DNA from: Myxococcales bacterium
GTDB taxonomy: Bacteria; Myxococcota_A; Polyangia; Polyangiales; GCA-016699535
Direction of reading: 5' to 3'
NCBI GenBank assembly: GCA_020633325.1
Contig: JACKDX010000001.1
Coordinates: 310,001 to 374,000 of the forward strand
Length of the DNA stretch: 64,000 nt
The notes below the pieces were generated by a model. The model ran no database searches and was not told where the DNA came from. It worked only from the letters and a program-made list of their open reading frames with translations. Made by a program: the position numbers and the translations under genes. Positions 16,746 to 24,547 of this stretch are shown piece by piece (positions within the stretch are counted from its first letter, which is position 1; every line of letters begins with the position of its first letter).

Positions 16746-18260
16746 GTGCCACGCGCGTCTTCGCTTTCACTTCGTCCCGAGTCTCGCTTGGCTAAACCGT
16801 CTCGGCCGTGGGCTGGTTTAGGAATCAGCCTGTGGGGGTATTTGTTGCTGACATCGCCGGGTTGCGGCGAGGATGCGCAACCGCGATGCCGATACGCCTT
16901 AGATGCGAAGCAGATAGAAGGCACCACGGTTGTCTGTGATGATCTCGAGGTACCCGGCCGCTGGGCTACCACGGAAGGTCCAGGCATGAAGCTGCACGTC
17001 GCCGCGTTTCGCGCTGATCCTGAGGCCTTCACCCCACGCGCCTGGATGTGGCTTTTGGGTGGGCCTGGCCAGAGTTGGAAAGGAAGTACGGAAGCGCTTT
17101 CTCCGGATGCCATCGAGAAAATCGGCCAGGACCTTCTCATTGTCGATCAGCGCGGGGTTGGCTTCAACAGCCCTAAAATTAACTGCGCTGAGGCAGGCCT
17201 GCCAGCTGACGCAAGTCCCGCCGAGGCCGTGCGAGACTGCGTTAAATATCTACGCGATCACGATGTGCCTATCGAGGGATACACGACATGGGATATGGCA
17301 CGCGATATCGAAGCGGCGCGGATTCATTTTGGTTACGCGGCCCTAGACTTGGTGGGGACTTCTTATGGCACACGTTTGGCGTTGGAGTATTTGAGGTTGT
17401 ATCCCAATACGAGTCATGCTGTTGCCCTGGATTCAGTATGGCCCCCATCGTATCGTTTGTTTGAGACACAGCTGGTGGCGCGAAGTGAGGCGCTAGAAGC
17501 CGTATTTGTAACATGTGCTGAGGATCCTGCATGCCAGGTGGAATTCCCCGAGCTCGAGCAGACCTTCGAAGAGCTATACGCCCTCCTTGAGGAGTCGCCC
17601 GTCGCGGTTGATGGCGGGAGCATGGATGGCGATGCCTTTGTGAGCACGTTGGTTGCTACCGTTCTGTCTTTTATTCCCGCTTCCACGCCGGCGGTCATTT
17701 ACGAGACTGCGCAAGCGGTAAAAGTTGATCACGAAATCCCACCTTCCGTAAAAGAACTTTTTGGGTCCTTTGAGGTGGGTTTGGACGAGGACGGCGGCAA
17801 CGACTTGCTTATCGCAGTGACCTGCGCGGAGAACCAGGGGGTTTCTCTAGAAACGATTCAAGCCCAAAAAGCAGAGGTCAGGCCATCGCTCCATGCACTG
17901 GCGGAGGTAGTCGAAGATTTTCTCTATCCAGCTTGTCAAGCATGGCCAGAGGTTCCTGTACCGCCCGACGCCTTTGACCCCGTACGCAACACGGATGTGC
18001 CTGTACTCATGATGAGCGGCCGGTTGGATCCTCGCACACCGCTAAGTTGGGCCAAGGACAGTATCCAATCGTTCGGCAATAGAGCCCACGTGATTTTGCA
18101 ACACCAAGGCCACAGCCTGCTCAGCCAGGCAGAGGGATGCCTCTTAGGCTACTCCTTGAAGTTTATGTTCACAGGCGAAGCTCCAGAGGATTTTGAATGC
18201 GATGCATCGCTTGATCCGGATTTTTATACGACCGTCCACGACGCAGTTGATACACGCTGA
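16746..18260 (+). CDS. Alpha/beta-hydrolase lipoprotein, TAP-like peptidase family
   Basis: About 504 residues. The N-terminus has a hydrophobic stretch ending LLTSPGC, a plausible lipobox, so the enzyme is probably membrane-anchored in the periplasm. The hydrolase core shows LLGGPGQSW (oxyanion region), VDQRGVGFN, the nucleophile elbow GTSYGTRLA (Ser about 206), MMSGRLDPRTPL with the acid Asp, and HQGHSLL with the His. This order matches tripeptidyl/prolyl aminopeptidase-like secreted hydrolases. The start is uncertain: GTG 16746 follows a possible TTG at 16743, and in-frame TTG codons downstream would shorten the n-region. Substrate unknown. Confidence 0.75.
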   Translation: MPRASSLSLRPESRLAKPSRPWAGLGISLWGYLLLTSPGCGEDAQPRCRYALDAKQIEGTTVVCDDLEVPGRWATTEGPGMKLHVAAFRADPEAFTPRAWMWLLGGPGQSWKGSTEALSPDAIEKIGQDLLIVDQRGVGFNSPKINCAEAGLPADASPAEAVRDCVKYLRDHDVPIEGYTTWDMARDIEAARIHFGYAALDLVGTSYGTRLALEYLRLYPNTSHAVALDSVWPPSYRLFETQLVARSEALEAVFVTCAEDPACQVEFPELEQTFEELYALLEESPVAVDGGSMDGDAFVSTLVATVLSFIPASTPAVIYETAQAVKVDHEIPPSVKELFGSFEVGLDEDGGNDLLIAVTCAENQGVSLETIQAQKAEVRPSLHALAEVVEDFLYPACQAWPEVPVPPDAFDPVRNTDVPVLMMSGRLDPRTPLSWAKDSIQSFGNRAHVILQHQGHSLLSQAEGCLLGYSLKFMFTGEAPEDFECDASLDPDFYTTVHDAVDTR

Positions 18261-18272
18261 CCGGTTACGGCA

Positions 18273-19445
18273 TCAACGGCCGGTCATAGCTCGCAGCGCC
18301 TGCAGGGTAAAAGGAAGAGTCGGCATGGCTTTCACGAGACTGATTATGTCCGTGACCGATCCGTGATCGGTCAAAAACCGCACTAACGTCTCAGGGGCGA
18401 CGCGAGAAAAGAGCCGTGTGAAAACATCAGGCGCCTTGCCCGGGTTTTCTTGCAGGTAACTGAGAAACACGCGATCAAGCATACGGATTAAGGGACTTCT
18501 CATCGTGGGGATGGGAAGCGTGTCGTGATGAGCGAGGGCATGCACTATCTGCTTACTGTGTTCTTGAATCGCTAAAAAGGCATAACCCGTCGAGGGCTTT
18601 GCCATGCCGCCTCGTAGCCCAATCGGTATCACACGCTGCGACTCCAAAGGGGCCAGCGTTTCGGTACTCATGGGGATTTGGCCCCGCTCATCCGATACCA
18701 ATTCCGCCTGCGTGAGCGCATAACGGGAAGACAGATAGCTATCGATAGAAGCTCGGTAGTGTTTGATCGAAAACGGCGCAGCACTCATGTAAGTATCTTC
18801 TACGAGCGCAGAGTGGGCATCAAAGGGAAGCACATACATGAAGTGAACGCCGTCCTTCTGGCTGACGCGAAAGTCCATGAGTGTGACAGAACTTTTATCG
18901 AAACAGGGCGTAGGGCTACGAATATGCATCCCATAAAAATGTTGCCATAGTCGGACCTCGCCCTTAGCAAGGGCTTTCAATAGGGGCGGCCTACTGTCAA
19001 ATACCACGCGCGCGCGATATGCCCCTGTGTCGGTGGAGAGTTCCACATCATCAGCCCGCTCCTCTACAGAGCTAACGCGCTCAGCCAACCTCACGTCAAA
19101 GCGGGAATCTTCGCGGAGAACCTCCAGGGCATACGCGTAGAGTGCGCCAGAGTTGACATAATTATAGCTATAAACATGACTTATTTGGCATGTGTTTGGC
19201 CTATTGTCTGCCATTACTTGCCAACGGTTCCATTTGTGGCTCACTAGGTCCGTAAAGGGATGTGGGGCGGTATTCCAAAAGCACCAACTGCGATCATTGA
19301 CGTATCGGGTGCGTGGTTCAAGGATGAGCACGCGCTTGAATGATAGGCTGCGTTCACGAAGCAAGTGGACTGCTAGGCTGAGTCCTGCCAAGCCTCCTCC
19401 TATGATGGCATAGTCCGCCGGCTCGTCGGAAGCTCGAAACGCCAT
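18273..19445 (-). CDS. crtY: Lycopene beta-cyclase (CrtY type)
   Basis: 390 residues. IIGGGLAGLSLAVHLL is the N-terminal dinucleotide-binding fold and DRSWCFWNTAPHPF is the family's RxWCFW motif. GMAKPSTGYAFLAI matches the conserved MxxPxTGY region. The enzyme closes both ends of lycopene to give beta-carotene, the expected substrate of CrtU. The gene is six bases downstream of the FliI-like ATPase gene and well separated from the crtI-crtB-crtU operon, so the pathway is split over two oppositely oriented units. The ATG at 19445 fits the start of the Rossmann fold. Confidence 0.9.
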   Translation of the reverse strand: MAFRASDEPADYAIIGGGLAGLSLAVHLLRERSLSFKRVLILEPRTRYVNDRSWCFWNTAPHPFTDLVSHKWNRWQVMADNRPNTCQISHVYSYNYVNSGALYAYALEVLREDSRFDVRLAERVSSVEERADDVELSTDTGAYRARVVFDSRPPLLKALAKGEVRLWQHFYGMHIRSPTPCFDKSSVTLMDFRVSQKDGVHFMYVLPFDAHSALVEDTYMSAAPFSIKHYRASIDSYLSSRYALTQAELVSDERGQIPMSTETLAPLESQRVIPIGLRGGMAKPSTGYAFLAIQEHSKQIVHALAHHDTLPIPTMRSPLIRMLDRVFLSYLQENPGKAPDVFTRLFSRVAPETLVRFLTDHGSVTDIISLVKAMPTLPFTLQALRAMTGR

Positions 19446-19451
19446 GCCGCG

Positions 19452-20762
19452 TCAACCACGCGCTGATGGCACGAGGGTGGCCAATCTTGCGATCGTGTCT
19501 CTGAATTCACTGTGCTCTACGGGAGACTGCCGCAAAAACGCCTCGATGGCTTCAATGCGATGAAGCGCGTCGTCCAGTAAGAGGTTGTGCCCCGGCTTGT
19601 ATGCTCCCAATACCACCATGTCGCGATGTGTTTCATACACCATAAGCGACTCGCGCAGCCGCTGCGCATTGACGCGATGATCATCACTGACCAGGCGATC
19701 CATGACACGAGAAAGGCTATGAAGAACGTCAATCGCAGGATACCTGCCTCGAATTCCGATTTGCCGATCAAGGACGATGTGTCCATCGAGTATCGCGCGC
19801 ACCTCATCGGCGATGGGCTCGTCCATGTCGCCCCCTTCGACCAGCACCGTGTAAAATGCTGTGATAGAGCCTGTCTCGGCGTTGCCAGTACGTTCCAAAA
19901 GGGCGGGCAATGCTGCGAACACGCTTGGCGGATAGCCGCGCCGCGCCGGTGGCTCCCCTGCAGCTAACCCCACCTCACGTGCCGCGCGCGCAAATCGGGT
20001 CACGCTATCCATGAGCAATGTCACTTGGCGGCCTTGTTCGCGGAACCATTCTGCAATGGACGTGGCCACGTACGCGCTTTTTAATCGCACCAAGGCGGGA
20101 GCATCGCTGCTTGCGCACACGACCACGCTCCGCGCGTGCCCTTCTTTGCCCAAGATGTCTTCAATGAACTCACGAATCTCTCGACCGCGTTCCCCAACCA
20201 AGCAGACCACGCTGATATCCGTTTGCGCTTGCCTAGCGATTTGTCCAAGAAGGGTACTTTTTCCTGCGCCACTGCCTGCAAAGACGCCAATCCTTTGTCC
20301 ATGGCCGAGGCTGAGCAACGCATCGATGGAGCGGATCCCCGTCGGCAATAGTTGACTGAGGCGGGCGCGCGACAGCGGGGCGGGCGGCGGGCGCATGACA
20401 TCCCAGCTTTCGCCTGTGATAGGGCCCTTTCCGTCGATGGGTTCGCCTAGACCGTCGAGCACCCGTCCGAGTAGCGCCTGCCCGCAGCGAATGCGCAGCG
20501 GCTGACCAGTGCTTTGGACCACATCTCCCGGGCCCACGCCCAGCGTTGATCCAAGTGGCATCAGCGTGGCGCTTTCCTCGCCGAAGGCGACGACTTCACA
20601 TAGAAGCGATGTTCCGTCCTGCCGCAGTACTTCCACGCTATCACCCAGGCGCACGTCGGGCATGATGGCACAGAGCGCCGGACCGGCGGTGCGCGCCACT
20701 TTCCCTTGCACGTGGAGGCCTTCTGGAGATTCGAGCTTTCGTCGATACCGGCTTAGGTCCAT
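19452..20762 (-). CDS. FliI/SctN-type (flagellar or type III secretion-like) ATPase
   Basis: 436 residues. GRVLDGLGEPIDGKGP, Walker A GSGAGKST (Lys about 168), GERGREIREF, MDSVTRFARAAREVGLAAGEPPARRGYPPSVFAALP, and VLVEGGDMDEPIADEVRAILDGHI in order are the highly conserved landmarks of the FliI/YscN family of hexameric export ATPases. No other flagellar or type III secretion gene (FlhA, FlhB, FliP, FliH) lies nearby. Its neighbours are a dnaJ gene upstream (18 bp) and crtY downstream (6 bp). It may belong to a secretion apparatus encoded elsewhere, or be an orphan. The motif block quoted here is split by short variable stretches in the protein. Confidence 0.85.
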   Translation of the reverse strand: MDLSRYRRKLESPEGLHVQGKVARTAGPALCAIMPDVRLGDSVEVLRQDGTSLLCEVVAFGEESATLMPLGSTLGVGPGDVVQSTGQPLRIRCGQALLGRVLDGLGEPIDGKGPITGESWDVMRPPPAPLSRARLSQLLPTGIRSIDALLSLGHGQRIGVFAGSGAGKSTLLGQIARQAQTDISVVCLVGERGREIREFIEDILGKEGHARSVVVCASSDAPALVRLKSAYVATSIAEWFREQGRQVTLLMDSVTRFARAAREVGLAAGEPPARRGYPPSVFAALPALLERTGNAETGSITAFYTVLVEGGDMDEPIADEVRAILDGHIVLDRQIGIRGRYPAIDVLHSLSRVMDRLVSDDHRVNAQRLRESLMVYETHRDMVVLGAYKPGHNLLLDDALHRIEAIEAFLRQSPVEHSEFRDTIARLATLVPSARG

Positions 20763-20780
20763 GAGAGGAACAGTATCAGG

Positions 20781-21824
20781 TTACGGGCGAGGCTTCGATG
20801 GCGAAGGTAACGGAAGAACCATGCGCAATTCCAAAAGCAGCTCACGCTGCCGGGCTGTGATCTTTGAAGGGACATCCAACTCAATGTGCACATACTGATC
20901 ACCTTTGCGATAAGTACCAAGAATGGGAAAACCTTTCCCTCTCAGCCGAAACACTTTTCCTGAACGCGTCGCAGCTGGAAGTTTCAAAAGCACCGGACCG
21001 CTCACGGTCGGCGCTTCGATCTCATCGCCTAAGACAGCCTGAGGATAGGTCACATACACCGTCGAGTGAATGTCTGCACCCTCTCTCCTGAAAAGCGGAT
21101 GCTTCTTGATATGGATAGACACGTGGAGATCTCCGGCATGTAGGAGCGTGCAATCGCCTGATCCCCGCAGTGTCGTGGTTTTGTTATCTTCGATGCCCGC
21201 AGGCACTTGGATCATCAATGCTTCTGTTTGTTGGATGAAGCGGGTGCCCAAGCAGCGTGGGCAAGGTGAGGTAATGATTTTTCCCGTACCTTCACACGAC
21301 GGACAGTCGCGCATTTGCACGAATAGACCCTTGCCGGTTTTCAGCTCGCCACGACCTTTACAAGGGATGCACGTCGTAGCAACGGTGCCTCTTTCGGCGC
21401 CCGTTCCCCCGCAGTCTCTACAGGGCACCTTGCGATCCACCTGAAGCAGTTTCTCAGCCCCGAGCGCTGCCTCCTCAAAACTGACCTCGAGAGAGACATT
21501 GAGATCGGCAGGCATCTTCTTCGCACGATGAGAAGCCAAAAATACATCGCGAATACTCTCAAAAATGTCTTTGAAATCAATGCGTGGCAAGCCGTCTTGA
21601 GTGGTAAATGCAACATGGCCCATCTTGTCGTAATGCCGCCGTTTCTCGGAATGGCCCAAAACGGCATACGCCTCCACACACGCTTTGAAGCGTTCGAGCG
21701 CCTCTGGGCTGTCGGGATTGCGGTCAGGGTGCGACTCAATAGCCAATCGGCGGTACGCACGTTTGATTTCTTCGGGGTTGGCAGTCCTGGTCACGCCGAG
21801 TATGGCATAATAATCCTCGAACAT
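20781..21824 (-). CDS. dnaJ: DnaJ chaperone with zinc-finger domain
   Basis: 347 residues from the ATG at 21824 (MFEDYYAILGV). The frame is open 58 codons further, but that stretch does not look like a J protein and overlaps the divergent gene. The J domain contains HPD. The zinc region shows CRDCGGTG, CIPCKGRG, CPSCEGTG and a fourth repeat CPRCLGTR that lacks the last glycine. The C-terminal substrate-binding region follows (VPAGIEDN). The glycine/phenylalanine-rich linker typical of DnaJ is replaced by a short segment. It stimulates DnaK. No dnaK or grpE is in the window, so it may be a second, specialised copy. Confidence 0.85.
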   Translation of the reverse strand: MFEDYYAILGVTRTANPEEIKRAYRRLAIESHPDRNPDSPEALERFKACVEAYAVLGHSEKRRHYDKMGHVAFTTQDGLPRIDFKDIFESIRDVFLASHRAKKMPADLNVSLEVSFEEAALGAEKLLQVDRKVPCRDCGGTGAERGTVATTCIPCKGRGELKTGKGLFVQMRDCPSCEGTGKIITSPCPRCLGTRFIQQTEALMIQVPAGIEDNKTTTLRGSGDCTLLHAGDLHVSIHIKKHPLFRREGADIHSTVYVTYPQAVLGDEIEAPTVSGPVLLKLPAATRSGKVFRLRGKGFPILGTYRKGDQYVHIELDVPSKITARQRELLLELRMVLPLPSPSKPRP

Positions 21825-21881
21825 TTCCACCACCGTCCCCGAAACCTGGCATGCGCCAAAACCAGAAGCAAGACATGTCCC

Positions 21882-22799
21882 ATGCGAGAAGAGCACGTTG
21901 ATATAGAATTTGAGAACGTTCGGCTGGACAGATGGCTCGTTCAAAGTGGCATCGTTACAAGTCGGCGAAGCGCTCAGCATCTGATCCGCGATGGGCAAGT
22001 CCGCGTCAATGATCGCATGCTCAATAAGGCCACGCTGCTGAAGGCGGGCGATCGCGTCAGCATCGAGGGCGATATCCCGTCGCGAGACTTTGTGCCTGTG
22101 AGCAACGCGGAGTTAGCCTTGCATGTGGTTTACGAAGATGAATGGCTTGTCGTAATCGATAAACCAGCCGACATGCCATGCCATCCACTTAAACCCACCG
22201 ACGCGCATACCCTCGTCAATGCCTTGGTGGCGCGGTACCCTCAAATGCTAGGCGTCGGTTACAGTCCTCGCGAATCCGGTTTGGTGCACCGCTTGGATAA
22301 CGACACCTCAGGCCTTTTGTTGGCGGCGAAAGATGCTAGGACCTTTGGATTGCTGAGCGAGCTTCTCTTAGGTGGTGAAGTCACGAAACACTATCTCGCG
22401 TTGTGCGAGGGTCATGTTGAGGCACCTTTAGACCTCGCACTTCCCTTGCGCCCGGACCCTAAAAACAAGCGCAGAATGTGCGTAGATGCGCACGCATACG
22501 ACCTGAGCACGCTACGTCACGGGCGTATCTTAGATAGCAAGCGGTATGGCGATTACAGTCTGCTGAAGATGAGCGTGGGGCGCGCCATGCGACATCAGAT
22601 CAGATGCCATCTCGCGGCCATAAAGCACCCCATCGTAGGTGATACGCTGTATGGTGGGCTATCTACGCCAGGATTCGATCGCCACTTTTTGCATGCCCAT
22701 CATATGTGTTTTGTGCACCCGCACACCCGCGAGACGATGTCTATCCAGTCTCCGTTGCCTGTCGAGTGCGCTAAGCTATTAAAGCTTCTTGAGGCATAG
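21882..22799 (+). CDS. RluA-family pseudouridine synthase with S4 domain
   Basis: 305 residues from the ATG at 21882. The S4 RNA-binding domain is at the N-terminus (RLDRWLVQSGIVTSRRSAQ). The catalytic motif HRLDNDTSGLLL contains the essential Asp (about residue 139). Together they resemble RluC/RluD enzymes that isomerise uridines of 23S rRNA, but the exact target cannot be read. The start was chosen because it precedes the S4 domain and clears the divergent dnaJ gene by 57 bp; the frame is open further upstream across dnaJ. Confidence 0.88.
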   Translation: MREEHVDIEFENVRLDRWLVQSGIVTSRRSAQHLIRDGQVRVNDRMLNKATLLKAGDRVSIEGDIPSRDFVPVSNAELALHVVYEDEWLVVIDKPADMPCHPLKPTDAHTLVNALVARYPQMLGVGYSPRESGLVHRLDNDTSGLLLAAKDARTFGLLSELLLGGEVTKHYLALCEGHVEAPLDLALPLRPDPKNKRRMCVDAHAYDLSTLRHGRILDSKRYGDYSLLKMSVGRAMRHQIRCHLAAIKHPIVGDTLYGGLSTPGFDRHFLHAHHMCFVHPHTRETMSIQSPLPVECAKLLKLLEA

Positions 22800-22802
22800 C
22801 CG

Positions 22803-23579
22803 TTATGCCTTAAGGCGATAGCCTGATTTGAAGATCCAAGAGACAATGCCAAGACAGGCCACAAAAAACGCGAGCGTCATGGCCAAGCTTACGCCAACGC
22901 CGACATCCGACGTGCCGTAAAAACTCCATCGGAATCCGCTGATTAAATACACAACCGGATTGGCTAGGGCAATGGTTTGCCATGGGCGGGGAAGCATATC
23001 GATGGAGTAAAACGCCCCGCCTAGGAAGGTAAGCGGTGTAATCACCAACATGGGAACAACTTGAAGCTGCTCAAAGCTTTTGGCCAGAATGCCGATAATA
23101 AAACCAAACAAACTAAAGGTGCCGGCGGTCAGGCATAGGAACGAGACCATCCATATCGGGTGCTGGATTCGGATGGGCACGAAAAACGTGGCTGTAATTA
23201 AAATGATAAGTCCCAGCACAATAGATTTCGTAGCCGCAGCCCCCACATAGGCAATGAGTATTTCTACGTAGGAAAGGGGCGCAGAGAGCACTTCATAGAT
23301 GGTGCCGGTAAACTTTGGAAAGTAAATGCCAAAGGAAGCGTTGGAAATGCTTTCAGTAAATAACGAAAGCATGATCAGCCCCGGTACAATAAACGCTCCG
23401 TACGATACTCCTCCAACCTCGGTCATACGGGAGCCGATAGCCGCGCCAAAGACGACAAAATAAAGCGACGTCGTCATGACGGGGGTGATGAAACTTTGTG
23501 CCACGGTCCGGAGGGCGCGCGCGATCTCGAATTTGTAGATGGACCATACAGCATATCTGTTGAACGAGATCGTGCTCAT
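22803..23579 (-). CDS. ABC-2 type transporter permease
   Basis: 258 residues with about six hydrophobic segments and the ABC-2 membrane-domain pattern, resembling E. coli YadH. Motifs such as SFEQLQVVPMLVITPLTFLGG and FYSIDMLP are typical. The start overlaps the stop of the ATPase gene by four bases, so the two form one exporter in the cytoplasmic membrane. Substrate unknown. Confidence 0.88.
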   Translation of the reverse strand: MSTISFNRYAVWSIYKFEIARALRTVAQSFITPVMTTSLYFVVFGAAIGSRMTEVGGVSYGAFIVPGLIMLSLFTESISNASFGIYFPKFTGTIYEVLSAPLSYVEILIAYVGAAATKSIVLGLIILITATFFVPIRIQHPIWMVSFLCLTAGTFSLFGFIIGILAKSFEQLQVVPMLVITPLTFLGGAFYSIDMLPRPWQTIALANPVVYLISGFRWSFYGTSDVGVGVSLAMTLAFFVACLGIVSWIFKSGYRLKA

Positions 23580-24508
23580 GGTGCCGTTTGTTCGTGGACT
23601 AAGTTGACAAATATATCTTCAAGAGAGCTTTGGCGGGTATGCAAGTCCTTATAACCAATGTGTAACTCCGTGAGGTGCTTTAGTAGAGCGGGAATCCTGC
23701 TCGGCTCGTCATTGGCATCAAAGGTATACTGCAGTTCATCGCCGCCTGCTGTCAGTGCGAGGTTGAAACTCGCGAGTTCCGGGGGAAGGGCGTCGAGCGG
23801 CTCCTGCAAATCAACGGTGAGTTGTTTCTTGCCCAGCTTTTGCATCAAAATGGCTTTTTCTTCAGCCAATACTATCCTGCCGTGGTTAATGATTCCGATC
23901 CTGTCTGCGAGCTGTTGCGCCTCTTCGATATAATGAGTGGTCAGGATAATGGTCACACCTTGTTCTCTAAGCGCACGCACGAGATTCCACATGTCGCGGC
24001 GTAACTCCACATCGACCCCTGCCGTTGGCTCGTCGAGGAACAGGATGCTTGGTTCATGCGCTAAGGCCTTTGCAATGAGCACGCGCCGTTTCATCCCCCC
24101 CGACAAGGTGAGTATTTTTTCGTGGCGCTTTGTCCACAGCGAAAGATCCCGCAACACCTTTTCTATGTGGGAGGAGTTGGGCGCTTTCCCAAACACGCCT
24201 CGGCTAAAGTTGACGGTTGCCCATACAGTTTCAAACATGTCCGTTGCAAGCTCTTGAGGCACGAGGCCTATGTTCGCGCGGGCTTTGCGATAGTCACGCA
24301 CGATGTCATAACCCGCAGCGATCACCTTTCCCGTGCTCGGCGTCGTAAGGCCACATACAATGCTGATCAACGTGGTTTTACCGGCCCCATTGGGACCGAG
24401 CAATGCGAAGATTTCGCCTTTGACAATCTCGAGACTAACGCTATCGAGGGCTAACAGACCCGAGGCGTAGATTTTGCTGAGGTTATCGATGCGAATGATC
24501 GGCGTCAT
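23576..24508 (-). CDS. ABC transporter ATP-binding protein
   Basis: 310 residues. Walker A GPNGAGKTT, Q-loop VPQE, signature LSGGMKRR, Walker B ILFLDEPTAGVD and the H-loop TTHYIEEA identify an ABC-2 exporter ATPase of the YadG/CcmA-like class. A C-terminal extension of about 80 residues follows, as in drug and polysaccharide exporters. It lies 39 bp downstream of uvrB on the same strand and is coupled to the permease gene. Confidence 0.92.
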   Translation of the reverse strand: MTPIIRIDNLSKIYASGLLALDSVSLEIVKGEIFALLGPNGAGKTTLISIVCGLTTPSTGKVIAAGYDIVRDYRKARANIGLVPQELATDMFETVWATVNFSRGVFGKAPNSSHIEKVLRDLSLWTKRHEKILTLSGGMKRRVLIAKALAHEPSILFLDEPTAGVDVELRRDMWNLVRALREQGVTIILTTHYIEEAQQLADRIGIINHGRIVLAEEKAILMQKLGKKQLTVDLQEPLDALPPELASFNLALTAGGDELQYTFDANDEPSRIPALLKHLTELHIGYKDLHTRQSSLEDIFVNLVHEQTAP

Positions 24509-24547
24509 AGGGACACTAACAAGCGGTCGGCAGCATAGCAGCGCGCC

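Noticed and set aside
21528..21881. Open frame upstream of the pseudouridine synthase
   Set aside because: It lies across the divergent dnaJ gene and does not resemble the S4/RluA family; the ATG at 21882 fits the domain start.
21825..21998. Open frame upstream of the zinc-finger DnaJ
   Set aside because: It overlaps the pseudouridine synthase and does not look like a J-protein N-terminus.
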